Origin: Mycobacterium paraterrae
GTDB lineage: Bacteria > Actinomycetota > Actinomycetes > Mycobacteriales > Mycobacteriaceae
Direction of reading: 5' to 3'
Length of the DNA: 64,000 nucleotides
Assembly (NCBI RefSeq): GCF_022430545.2
Contig: NZ_CP092488.2
Span: 2,542,001-2,606,000 of the forward strand
The position numbers and the translations under genes are program-made. Shown one piece after another: positions 46,433 through 54,175 of this stretch. Position 1 is the stretch's first letter. Every line of letters begins with the position of its first letter. The notes under the pieces are model-generated. The model did not search any database. It worked only from the letters and a program-made list of their open reading frames with translations, and was not told the DNA's origin.

Positions 46433-47284
46433 TTAGCTAGAACTGGATTCGCAGATTTTCCACTGGTCGTCGCGGTACTGCAGGTCGAAGCTGCGCGTCG
46501 AGCGGGTCTGCGGCGCGTACGCCATGAACGCGGTGACGTTGGCTTCGGCGTGAGTGCCGTTCACCACGACCTGGTCGATGTCGGCCACGACGGGGTATTG
46601 CTTGGCCGCCGCGACCCGGTGGTAGACGTCGCTCCATTCATGCTGGTCGTAGTTGACATAGTCGTCGCGCATGCTGCCGCAGGTAAGGCTGCGCAGGGCG
46701 GTCAGATCGCCGGTCTGCACGGCGGCGTCGAAGTGCTGAATCGTGTTGCGCACCTGGTCTTCCTGCGACGCGCTCGCCTTTCTGTTATTGCGAGTCAGCA
46801 GCACAGTACCCAGCACCGCGACCGCGGCCAACGCCAGGATGATCAGGATCAGCGCCAGCACCCAGCCCCAGCTGCGCTGCCCCGACGGCCGGAATTTCGA
46901 ACCCAGTCGCGGCGGAATCATCTGTGGCGTAGCCGTTCTCACGCCACCCGGCACGCCCAGCGGTGGGCGGCCGGGCGCAAAGACCTCGGTGGCGGGTTCG
47001 TTGGCCGCGTCGATGATCGCGGTCTCCTTGGCGTCGAAACCCGGGGCAGTGAACCGACGTTCACCGGGTTGCGACGGCGCCGCGGGCGGGTGGTGCTCCT
47101 GTGCGGGTGGACCGATCACCTCGGTCGCGGGATCGGCGGAACGCTGGGTTTCGGTTGTCTTTTCGTCGGCACCGGCGACGGGTTCGACGGCGGTGTCAGC
47201 GTCGGATTCCACCGGGTCGCCCGCGGCGCCTCGCTCGGCGGTGTTCGATGTGTTGTCGCGGTCAGACCCTGATGGATTGGGCAT
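46433..47284 (-). CDS. Membrane-anchored protein (Rv0361-like)
   Basis: 283 aa. A disordered acidic cytoplasmic region of about 135 residues (Asp/Glu/Pro/Ala, many Thr) precedes one membrane helix in SWGWVLALILIILALAAVAVL. The extracytoplasmic domain (DQVRNTIQHFDAAVQTGDLTALRSLTCGSMRDD, then AEANVTAFMAY and SFDLQYRDDQWKICE) has the order of an NTF2/DUF4878-like cone fold with two Cys likely to form a disulfide. Function unknown. The disordered Thr-rich head suggests phosphorylation by Ser/Thr kinases, which is an inference. Confidence 0.8.
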   Translation of the reverse strand: MPNPSGSDRDNTSNTAERGAAGDPVESDADTAVEPVAGADEKTTETQRSADPATEVIGPPAQEHHPPAAPSQPGERRFTAPGFDAKETAIIDAANEPATEVFAPGRPPLGVPGGVRTATPQMIPPRLGSKFRPSGQRSWGWVLALILIILALAAVAVLGTVLLTRNNRKASASQEDQVRNTIQHFDAAVQTGDLTALRSLTCGSMRDDYVNYDQHEWSDVYHRVAAAKQYPVVADIDQVVVNGTHAEANVTAFMAYAPQTRSTRSFDLQYRDDQWKICESSSS

Positions 47285-47385
47285 TGGTCAGCCGTCCTCT
47301 TGTCGAAATACCTATGGCAGCTTAGCGACCCAAGCCTGCCGATGGCGGTATCGGGGGAGCCAGCGCGGCACGGCACAATGGCCGC

Positions 47386-47802
47386 ATGACGCCGATGCAT
47401 GATCTGCTGGGACCCGATCCGATCCTGTTGCCCGGTGACCCGGAGGCCGAGGCCCAGTTGGACGCCGGTGACGACCCGGCGACCGTCGCGGCCGCGCATC
47501 CTTCCGCGTCGGTCGCATGGGCCGCACTGGCCGAAGACGCGATCGACGACGACAAAGTCATCACTGCTTACGCGTACGCCCGCACCGGCTATCACCGCGG
47601 CCTGGACCAGTTGCGCCGCAACGGGTGGAAGGGTTTTGGGCCGGTGCCGTTCTCGCACGAGCCCAACCGGGGCTTCCTGCGGTGTGTCGCCGTGTTGGCC
47701 CGGGCGGCCGACGCGATCGGCGAGACGGACGAGCAGGCGCGGTGCCTGGATCTGCTCGACGACTGCGACCCGGTGGCCCGTCGGGAACTGGGCCTGAGTT
47801 AG
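47386..47802 (+). CDS. DUF3151 protein (Rv0360c-like)
   Basis: 138 aa, start within MTPMHDLLGPDPILLPGDPEAE. It has the DUF3151 composition: acidic N-terminus, HPSASVAWAALAED, AYAYARTGYHRGLDQLRRNGWKG, and a helical C-terminus. It looks like a TPR-like helical soluble protein. Function unknown but widely conserved in mycobacteria beside fba. Its TAG overlaps the convergent CDF exporter stop by 4 bp. Confidence 0.85.
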   Translation: MTPMHDLLGPDPILLPGDPEAEAQLDAGDDPATVAAAHPSASVAWAALAEDAIDDDKVITAYAYARTGYHRGLDQLRRNGWKGFGPVPFSHEPNRGFLRCVAVLARAADAIGETDEQARCLDLLDDCDPVARRELGLS

Positions 47803-48686
47803 AACTCCGGCTCGCACTCGCGCACGTCGCCCGGCAACTCGATCTGAATGGTCGCATGGTCGAGCCCGCGTTCGGCCAGCACGGCCTGGGCGTCGCGCAG
47901 GACGCGCGGCGAGTTGTCGCAGCTGCGCAGGTGCGCGGTCACCATGTCCTTGCCGGGCACCAACGTCCAGACGTGCAGATCGTGCACCTCCGTCACGCCG
48001 TCGACCGCCGCCAACCCGGCGCGCAACTCGTCGACGTCGATGTGGCGGGGCGACGATTCGGACAGGATGCGCAGCGCGCCCGCGGCGAGCGACAGCGCCC
48101 GTGGCAGCACCCATAGCGCGACGAGCACCGCGACCACCACGTCGGCGTAGGGCCAGTGCGTGGTCAGGGTGACCACCCCGGCGATCAGGACCCCGATGCT
48201 GCCGACCGTATCGGCGATGACCTCCATGTAGGCGCCCTTGACGGCCAGGCTGTGCGACGACTGCGCGCGCAACAGCAGCGCGACCGCAGCGTTGGTGGCC
48301 AGCCCGGTCAACGCGACGACGATCATCGGAACGCCCGGCACGTCGGGCGCCTGGCCGATCCGGCCGATCGCCTCGCGCAGGATCAGCGTCGCGACTCCGA
48401 TCAGCAGGACGGCGTTGGCGACGGCGGTGAACACCTCGGCGCGGTGCCACCCGTAGGTGCGGGCCGGTGAGGTGCTGCCGCGCTGAGCCAGCATCACCGC
48501 GCACAAGCCCATGAAGGTGGCCGCGACATCGGTCAGGATGTGACCGGCGTCGGCCAGCAGTGAGATCGAGCCGATCAGCAGCGCGGTGGTCAGCTCGACG
48601 ACGAAGAATGCGCCGAGCAGCGCGGTGGCGATCGCTAGTCGGGGAGCCGGGGTGCCCGGGCTCGCGTGATCGTGTCCCGCGCCCAT
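47799..48686 (-). CDS. Cation diffusion facilitator (CzcD-like metal exporter)
   Basis: 295 aa from the ATG at 48686 (MGAGHDHASPG). Six helices with the metal site in helix 2 (LLADAGHILTDVAATF, HxxxD) and helix 5 (GAYMEVIADTVGSIGVL, with E replacing the usual H). The cytoplasmic C-terminal domain (EVHDLHVWTLVPGKDMVTAHL) is characteristic of CDF proteins. It exports Zn2+ or similar divalent ions by proton antiport. The substitution in helix 5 may change metal preference. No metal-responsive regulator is adjacent. Confidence 0.9.
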   Translation of the reverse strand: MGAGHDHASPGTPAPRLAIATALLGAFFVVELTTALLIGSISLLADAGHILTDVAATFMGLCAVMLAQRGSTSPARTYGWHRAEVFTAVANAVLLIGVATLILREAIGRIGQAPDVPGVPMIVVALTGLATNAAVALLLRAQSSHSLAVKGAYMEVIADTVGSIGVLIAGVVTLTTHWPYADVVVAVLVALWVLPRALSLAAGALRILSESSPRHIDVDELRAGLAAVDGVTEVHDLHVWTLVPGKDMVTAHLRSCDNSPRVLRDAQAVLAERGLDHATIQIELPGDVRECEPEF

Positions 48687-48732
48687 AGCCAGCAATATAG
48701 GTCAGCGCGGCGACGCCTTTTCGTCGGATTTT

Positions 48733-49416
48733 TCACGAAAGCGATGAATCGCCTGGTATGGCGTCGACAGCTGCCAGGATGTCGGCCACCTCGCTCCGGG
48801 AGGTGTAGTTGGGGTGCACGTCGATCCACCGGATGGTGCCCGCGGCGTCGACGACAACCACCGTCGGCATCGGAAGGGTGCTGCCGCCGTCGGCATTGAC
48901 CTCCGTGATGTCCAGCCCCAGCTTGAGCTGTCCGGCACGTGAGTCGGCGGATGGTTCGGTCAAAATTCCCAGCGCATTGGCGATCTGGTTGCCTGGATCC
49001 GACGCCACCGAATACGTCAGCGCATTGGATTCGGCGGATGTCAGCGAGCCCTCGGGCTTTTGCGGGCTGACCGCGATCAATTCGAATCCACGTTCAGCGA
49101 GCGCCGAAACCAATTCGGCTTGATAGGTGCGCAGCGCGATGTTGCAGTAGGGGCACCACGCCCCGCGATAGAACACCACGACCGCCGGCCGTCCCCCGCG
49201 CAACCGCGTCAACGACGTGTGGGCACCCCGAACGTCGAGCAGCTCGCCGTCCGGCATCACGGAACCAGGTGCCGCGACATTCTGCGGTACTCCCCGCGCC
49301 TCGAGCGCCGCTTGATCGGCGGTGAAGGCGGCTACGACGTCAGCGGGAAAGTTGGCTGCCGCGCCGGCGGCCACGGCATGGGCCTGCTCGCTGATCGTGG
49401 GTGTGCGCATCGCCAT
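48733..49416 (-). CDS. Peroxiredoxin-like (AhpC/TSA) protein with CPYC motif
   Basis: 227 aa. Thioredoxin-fold peroxidase: VVVFYRGAWCPYCNIALRTY has Cys in the place of the peroxidatic residue but with CPYC spacing, as in thioredoxin/glutaredoxin-type peroxiredoxin-like proteins. GFELIAVSPQ and MPTVVVVDAAGTIRWIDVH complete the fold. An extended N-terminus (about 45 residues) is helical. Probably reduces peroxides or disulfides. Divergent from a TetR regulator with two matching operators in the 88-bp gap, so it is likely induced by a ligand of that regulator. Confidence 0.85.
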   Translation of the reverse strand: MAMRTPTISEQAHAVAAGAAANFPADVVAAFTADQAALEARGVPQNVAAPGSVMPDGELLDVRGAHTSLTRLRGGRPAVVVFYRGAWCPYCNIALRTYQAELVSALAERGFELIAVSPQKPEGSLTSAESNALTYSVASDPGNQIANALGILTEPSADSRAGQLKLGLDITEVNADGGSTLPMPTVVVVDAAGTIRWIDVHPNYTSRSEVADILAAVDAIPGDSSLS

Positions 49417-49437
49417 CTATGTCTCCAGCCGCCGGAT

Positions 49438-49453
49438 TGGATTGATCTCTCCA
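49438..49453. promoter_or_regulatory. TetR operator candidate, site 1
   Basis: TGGA-TTGATCTC-TCCA, a palindrome with an 8-nt spacer. It shares TGGATTG....CTCCA with site 2, and its start is 33 bp away, about three helical turns. It lies between the divergent peroxiredoxin-like and TetR genes. Confidence 0.6.
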
Positions 49454-49467
49454 GAAAACTCGGCTGC

Positions 49468-49489
49468 TTTTGGATTGTCAACTCCAAAA
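49468..49489. promoter_or_regulatory. TetR operator candidate, site 2
   Basis: TTTTGGA-TTGTCAAC-TCCAAAA, a clean 22-bp inverted repeat 15 bp before the TetR ATG. It is the stronger of two similar sites and probably autoregulates the TetR gene while controlling the divergent peroxiredoxin-like gene. Confidence 0.7.
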
Positions 49490-49504
49490 ACTTAGAATCG
49501 TCAG

Positions 49505-50104
49505 ATGATCACCCGGAAGGGCCAACTCACCCGGGATCGCATCCTGGCCGCCGCCGCGGCGTTGGTCTATGAGCGCGGCGTGGCGGGCACCTCTACCGAG
49601 GACGTCCAAGCCGCGGCCGGGGTCAGCGCGTCGCAGCTGTACCACTACTTCACGGACAAGCGCTCACTCACCCACGCGGTCGTTGAATATCAGGCCGACG
49701 CGATTCTCGGGTTTCAGGAGTCGATGCTGGCAGGGCTCGATTCGCTGGAGGCGCTGCGCCGCTGGGCTGCGACCATCGTGGACATCCAACGTGGCAACGG
49801 GTTTCGCGGCGGCTGCCCGCTGGGCTCGTTGGCCAGTGAGCTGGCCGAAAGCGATAGCGCCGCAAGAGAAGACGTCGCCGCCGCCTATCGGCGCTGGCAT
49901 GACGCCATCCGAAGCGGTCTGAGCCATCTGCGTGATCGCGGTGGACTGGTCAAGAGCGCCGATGTCGACAAGTTGGCCACCGCGCTGCTGACGTCGCTGC
50001 AAGGTGGCCTGCTGCTTGCCCAGGCGTTGCGCGACGGCGAGCCGTTGGAGATCGCGCTCAGCACCGCTATCGACCACATCGCGACATTCGCCGCCGAGCG
50101 ATGA
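49505..50104 (+). CDS. TetR-family regulator (LmrA/YxaF-like)
   Basis: 199 aa, ATG start. Helix-turn-helix at about residues 25-50 (TSTEDVQAAAGVSASQLYHYFTDKRSLTHAV). The C-terminal domain has the GFRGGCPLGSLASELAESD segment found in the LmrA/YxaF group, where a Cys near this position has been linked to ligand or oxidant sensing. Two operators with the same core lie directly upstream. Its stop overlaps the following thioesterase ATG (ATGA), so the two are coupled. Confidence 0.9.
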   Translation: MITRKGQLTRDRILAAAAALVYERGVAGTSTEDVQAAAGVSASQLYHYFTDKRSLTHAVVEYQADAILGFQESMLAGLDSLEALRRWAATIVDIQRGNGFRGGCPLGSLASELAESDSAAREDVAAAYRRWHDAIRSGLSHLRDRGGLVKSADVDKLATALLTSLQGGLLLAQALRDGEPLEIALSTAIDHIATFAAER

Positions 50105-50550
50105 TTCGACAGAAGGACACCCGCATGGACGACGCTCCGACAATCACGCAGTTTCCCTCGCGCACCTTCGACAAGTTGCGCTATGCAGACACCGACCGGC
50201 AAGGGCACGTGAACAATTCGGTGTTTTCGACGGCCTTGGAAACCGGGCGGGTCGAACTGCTTTACGCTCCCGACACCGGCATCGTCGAAGCGGGCAAATC
50301 GTTCGTCATCGCCCGGCTCGAACTCGACTTCCGCGGCGAGTTGACCTGGCCCGGCGAAGTCGTGATCGGCACGAGAGTCGAAGCGGTCGGCCGAACCTCA
50401 TTCACGCTGGCTCAGGCGCTGTTTCAGCGGGATCAATGCGTGGCCTTCGCCCGCACGGTCATCGTGCAGGTCGACGACGAGACTCGCCGCTCGACGTCGC
50501 TGAGCCCGGCCGCCGCCGCGCGACTGCAGGAGCTGCAGCCGCCCGCCTGA
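50101..50550 (+). CDS. Acyl-CoA thioesterase (4HBT hotdog)
   Basis: 149 aa from an ATG overlapping the TetR stop; an ATG at 50125 is an alternative. The 4-hydroxybenzoyl-CoA thioesterase signature is LRYADTDRQGHVNNSVFSTALETGRVE with the catalytic Asp. LDFRGELTWPGEVVIGTRVE continues the hotdog sheet. It hydrolyses acyl-CoA or aryl-CoA thioesters; the substrate is open. Translational coupling to the TetR gene suggests that its own product or substrate is sensed. Confidence 0.87.
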   Translation: MIRQKDTRMDDAPTITQFPSRTFDKLRYADTDRQGHVNNSVFSTALETGRVELLYAPDTGIVEAGKSFVIARLELDFRGELTWPGEVVIGTRVEAVGRTSFTLAQALFQRDQCVAFARTVIVQVDDETRRSTSLSPAAAARLQELQPPA

Positions 50551-50552
50551 GG

Positions 50553-51332
50553 TCAGAACAGGTGCCGCCAGAACTGGGTGAGGCCGGCGCCGAGCTGCCA
50601 CAGCAGACCGGAAACCCCGGACAGTTCGAAGAACGAGTTGACCAGTTCGAAGAACCAATGGTTGAGCGGCTGAGCGAAGAGCAGCACGAACAGCAGCAGA
50701 AACCCGTAGGGCTTGAACTGCGCGAGCGCACGCTGTGTCTCAGGGCTCAGGTGCGGCTCCAGCGCGTTGTAACCGTCCAGGCCGGGGATCGGCAGCAGGT
50801 TCAGCAGCAGCGCGGTGATCTGGAGGAAGCCCAGGAACGCCACCCCGGCCCACAGCACCGGGTGCTTGGGGTCGAGAAACAGATTGGTCAGCCCGAGCAG
50901 GACCACCGCCAGCAGCAGGTTCGCGGCCGGGCCGGCCAGGCTGACCAGCGTGCGTTGCCGGGCCGTCATGTACGACGTCCGCACGTAGACGGCTGCGCCC
51001 GGCAATCCGATCCCGCCGATGGCGGTGATCAGGATCGGCACCAAGAGCGACCACACCGGGCTGATGTAGCGCCGCGGATCCATGTCCAGATAGCCACGCA
51101 GCTCGATGTCGCGGTCGCCGAATCGCCAGGCCGTGAAGGCGTGACCGAACTCGTGCAGGCACAGCGACACCACCCAGCCGGCGATCACCATCGTGAACAC
51201 CCCGGCATAAGCCAGCGGGCTGACGTCGTCGCCCACCCAGTAGGCCAACCCGCCACCGAGGACGGTCAGGCCGACGATGGCCCAGAAGATCGGGCTCGGT
51301 CGCACCGACCGGTGCAAGTCACGGGCGTTCAC
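50553..51332 (-). CDS. Site-2 protease family (M50) membrane metalloprotease
   Basis: 259 aa with about six helices. Zinc motif HEFGHAF is in the helix VSLCLHEFGHAFTAWRFGDRD, and the third ligand is in LLNLLPIPGLDGYNALEP. This short, PDZ-less form belongs to the S2P/M50B group, which cuts membrane-anchored regulators; the substrate is unknown. Corresponds to Rv0359, upstream of purA (Rv0357c) in the mycobacterial order. Convergent with the thioesterase gene (2 nt apart). Confidence 0.92.
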   Translation of the reverse strand: MNARDLHRSVRPSPIFWAIVGLTVLGGGLAYWVGDDVSPLAYAGVFTMVIAGWVVSLCLHEFGHAFTAWRFGDRDIELRGYLDMDPRRYISPVWSLLVPILITAIGGIGLPGAAVYVRTSYMTARQRTLVSLAGPAANLLLAVVLLGLTNLFLDPKHPVLWAGVAFLGFLQITALLLNLLPIPGLDGYNALEPHLSPETQRALAQFKPYGFLLLFVLLFAQPLNHWFFELVNSFFELSGVSGLLWQLGAGLTQFWRHLF

Positions 51333-51344
51333 GCGACGAAACTA

Positions 51345-51460
51345 CCGGACGCGGTCACTGCGCCGGCTCCTCACGTCTCGCGGCGATCGTCACGGGACGG
51401 GGTCACTGCGCCGGCTCCTCACGCCTCGCGGCGATCGTCACCGGACGGGGTCACCGGACG
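51345..51460. repeat. 48-bp tandem repeat, two copies and a partial third
   Basis: Two 48-bp units (51345-51392 and 51393-51440) differ by only a few bases, and the start of a third runs to about 51460. Each has GGTCACTGCGCCGGCTCCTC followed by an ACG-CTCGCGGCGATCGTC block. The last unit overlaps the 3' end and stop codon of the following minus-strand gene, much as in the repeat at 29461. Confidence 0.8.
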
Positions 51461-52074
51461 GCTAACCAGCCCTCCGTGTTTCGGTACACCGTCGATCGGC
51501 GCACCGACCGCGGCGCGGCGACTCCGTCGCGGACGACCGAGAATCCGGTGCCGCCCAATTGCGCCGCCCGCCCGGTCAACCAGCGGCGCGTACCGGTCAC
51601 TCGGGCCCGCAGGCCAGGCAGTGCGGCGGTCGGCTCGACTGTCGCCTCGGCGATGTCGCCGTCGAAGAGCACCGCGTCGTCGACGACGGCCTCGCCGTGC
51701 AGCAGCCGCGCGCCGTCGGCCGGACGCCAGACGGCCGACCCGACGATCACCGACCCGGTCTCATCGCGGATCAGCGGTAGCCGCTGGGCCGAACCGCGTA
51801 GTGCTCGCCGAGCGGCGCGGCAGCCGGCGGGGAGGCGATAAGCGCGAGTGGCCGGCGTGCGGCGGCGTGGGACGTAGGCCACCTCGACGTCCAGCAGCTC
51901 CGCGCGCAGCAGCCGGGTCAAAACGGCGGCGAGGTCAGCGTCCCCGCCGACCACGACCAGGCGTCGCGCCGATCCGCGTGTGCCGTCGATATCACCGGGA
52001 TCGATGACCGTCAGCCCTCGCAACGGTCGCGGAAGGCGACGGTCGAACGCCAACACGGCCACGTCTGTTCTCAA
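51451..52074 (-). CDS. Hypothetical protein resembling a lipid-kinase (DAGK/YegS-like) fragment (Rv0358-like)
   Basis: 207 aa. RLVVVGGDADLAAVLTRLLRAELLDVEVAYVP recalls the GGDG nucleotide loop of diacylglycerol-kinase-type lipid kinases, with Gly-Gly-Asp conserved and the next Gly replaced by Ala. The C-terminal half, GEAVVDDAVLFDGDIAEATVEP, is like their second beta-sheet domain. Key catalytic residues are not all visible, so this is either a diverged or an inactive member. Position corresponds to Rv0358. The stop codon lies in the adjacent 48-bp repeat. Confidence 0.55.
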   Translation of the reverse strand: MRTDVAVLAFDRRLPRPLRGLTVIDPGDIDGTRGSARRLVVVGGDADLAAVLTRLLRAELLDVEVAYVPRRRTPATRAYRLPAGCRAARRALRGSAQRLPLIRDETGSVIVGSAVWRPADGARLLHGEAVVDDAVLFDGDIAEATVEPTAALPGLRARVTGTRRWLTGRAAQLGGTGFSVVRDGVAAPRSVRRSTVYRNTEGWLAVR

Positions 52075-52212
52075 ACGCCCGCCTCCTCCTCAGGCCGTTC
52101 CGGCCCGCATCGTCACCAGGCGGGGGATTCAGCGCTTCCTCGCAAAATGCCTGAGCTAAGGTGGGTCACCGGCTGGACCACAATATGCGCCAGAAATGAG
52201 TGGGAGCGAGTC

Positions 52213-53511
52213 ATGCCGGCAATCGTCCTGATCGGCGCCCAATGGGGTGACGAGGGCAAGGGCAAGGCCACCGACCTACTCGGCGGCCGCACCAAATGGG
52301 TCGTTCGCTACCAAGGCGGCAACAACGCCGGGCATACCGTGGTGTTGCCCAGCGGCGAGAACTTCGCCCTGCATCTCATCCCGTCCGGCGTGCTGACGCC
52401 CGGAGTCACCAACGTCATCGGCAACGGCGTCGTCATCGACCCCGGCGTCCTGCTCGAGGAGCTGAAGGGTCTCGAGGACCGCGGTGTCGACACCTCGAAA
52501 CTGCTGATCTCCGCCGACGCGCATCTGCTGATGCCCTATCACGTCGCCATCGACAAGGTGACCGAGCGCTACATGGGCAACAAGAAGATCGGCACCACCG
52601 GCCGTGGCATCGGGCCCTGCTACCAGGACAAGATCGCGCGACAAGGTATCCGGGCCGCCGACGTCCTCCACCCCGACGACCTGGCGCACAAGATCGAGGC
52701 CGCGCTGGAATTCAAGAACCAGGTGCTGGTCAAGATCTACAACCGCAAGGCCCTCGACCCGGCCCACGTCGTCGAGGTCCTGCTGGAGCAGGCGGAAAGC
52801 TTCAAGCACCGGATCGCCGATACCCGCCTGCTGCTCAACAACGCGCTGGAGGCTGGCGAGACCGTCCTGCTGGAGGGCTCGCAGGGCACGCTGCTCGACG
52901 TCGACCACGGCACCTATCCCTATGTGACCTCGTCGAATCCGACGGCGGGCGGCGCGGCGGTGGGGTCCGGCATCGGCCCGACCCGGATCACCACCGTGCT
53001 GGGAATCCTCAAGGCCTACACCACCCGGGTCGGGTCGGGCCCGTTCCCGACCGAGCTGTTCGACGAGTACGGCGAGTACCTGTCCAAGACCGGCGGTGAG
53101 TTCGGTGTGACGACGGGCCGGCGCCGGCGCTGCGGCTGGTTCGACGCCGTCATCGCCCGCTACGCCACCCGGGTCAACGGGATCACCGACTACTTCCTGA
53201 CCAAGCTCGACGTGCTGTCCAGCCTCGAGACGGTTCCGGTCTGTGTGGGCTACCGCATCGACGGCAAGGAGACCGCCGAGATGCCGATGACGCAGAGCGA
53301 TCTGCACCGCGCCGAGCCCATCTACGAGGAGCTGCCGGGCTGGTGGGAGGACATCTCCGAGGCGCGCGAGTTCGACGATCTGCCCGCGAAAGCGCGTGAC
53401 TACGTGCTTCGGCTCGAAGAGCTTGGCGGAGCGCATATTTCGTGCATCGGTGTGGGGCCGGGCCGCGACCAGACCATCGTGCGGCGTGACGTGCTGGCGA
53501 CCAGCCCGTGA
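52213..53511 (+). CDS. purA: Adenylosuccinate synthetase
   Basis: 432 aa from the ATG at 52213, equal to the M. tuberculosis enzyme. The start MPAIVLIGAQWGDEGKGKATD is the GTP/IMP-binding loop with the catalytic Asp; YQGGNNAGHTVV, GTTGRGIGPCYQDKIAR and EGSQGTLLDVDHGTYPYVTSS complete the signature. It couples GTP hydrolysis to the joining of IMP and aspartate on the way to AMP. The next gene starts within its stop (GTGA). Confidence 0.98.
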   Translation: MPAIVLIGAQWGDEGKGKATDLLGGRTKWVVRYQGGNNAGHTVVLPSGENFALHLIPSGVLTPGVTNVIGNGVVIDPGVLLEELKGLEDRGVDTSKLLISADAHLLMPYHVAIDKVTERYMGNKKIGTTGRGIGPCYQDKIARQGIRAADVLHPDDLAHKIEAALEFKNQVLVKIYNRKALDPAHVVEVLLEQAESFKHRIADTRLLLNNALEAGETVLLEGSQGTLLDVDHGTYPYVTSSNPTAGGAAVGSGIGPTRITTVLGILKAYTTRVGSGPFPTELFDEYGEYLSKTGGEFGVTTGRRRRCGWFDAVIARYATRVNGITDYFLTKLDVLSSLETVPVCVGYRIDGKETAEMPMTQSDLHRAEPIYEELPGWWEDISEAREFDDLPAKARDYVLRLEELGGAHISCIGVGPGRDQTIVRRDVLATSP

Positions 53512-54140
53512 CCGATAATCCAGAACAGCTCGATCCCGACTACGACCATCACGGCGGCTTTCCGGAATACGGGGCCGCCAGCCCGGGCCCGGGTTTCGGC
53601 CGCTTCGTCGCGGCGATGCGGCGGGTGCAAGACCTCGCGGTGTCCGCCGACCCCAGCGACGACCTCTGGAACGACGCCGCCGCGCAGGCCGAAGCGCTGG
53701 CCGACCAGCTTGCGCCGTTCAAGGCGCCCGAAGGCCAGGCTCCGGCGGGGCGATCGCCGACGCTGCCCGGAATGGGGAGCCTGCTGCTGCCGCCCTGGAC
53801 GATGACCCGGTACGACCCCGACGGCGTCGAGATGCGTGGCCACTTCAGCCGATTCCACGTCGGCGGCAACATGGCCGTCCACGGCGGTGTGCTGCCGCTG
53901 CTGTTCGACCACGTCTTCGGGATGGTGGTGCACGCCGCCGGCCGGCCGATCAGCCGCACTGCCTTCATCCACGTCGACTACCGCAAGATCACGCCGATCG
54001 ACACCCCGCTGGTGGTCCGCGGGCACGTCGCCGCGACGGAGGACCGCAAGGCATTTGTCCGCGGCGAACTTCTCGACGGTGAGACCCTGCTGGCCGAGGC
54101 CAACGGCCTGATGATCCGGTTGCTGCCGGGTCAGCCCTGA
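53508..54140 (+). CDS. Hotdog-fold thioesterase (Rv0356c-like)
   Basis: 210 aa, GTG overlapping the purA stop. An N-terminal helical region of about 90 residues precedes a PaaI-type hotdog domain: LPPWTMTRYDPDGVEMRGHF, then GGNMAVHGGVLPLLFDHVFGMVVH with the catalytic His/Asp positions, and RKITPIDTPLVVRGHVAATEDRKAFV. It hydrolyses acyl-CoA or similar thioesters. The coupling to purA is shared with M. tuberculosis. Confidence 0.87.
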   Translation: MTDNPEQLDPDYDHHGGFPEYGAASPGPGFGRFVAAMRRVQDLAVSADPSDDLWNDAAAQAEALADQLAPFKAPEGQAPAGRSPTLPGMGSLLLPPWTMTRYDPDGVEMRGHFSRFHVGGNMAVHGGVLPLLFDHVFGMVVHAAGRPISRTAFIHVDYRKITPIDTPLVVRGHVAATEDRKAFVRGELLDGETLLAEANGLMIRLLPGQP

Positions 54141-54175
54141 CGACCACATAGGCGACGCACCTATCCTTGGGCACC

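Noticed and set aside
50004..52007. Plus-strand open frame of 667 codons across the M50 protease and Rv0358-like genes
   Set aside because: Shadow of two well-supported minus-strand genes and the 48-bp repeat; Arg/Pro-rich and without start signals.
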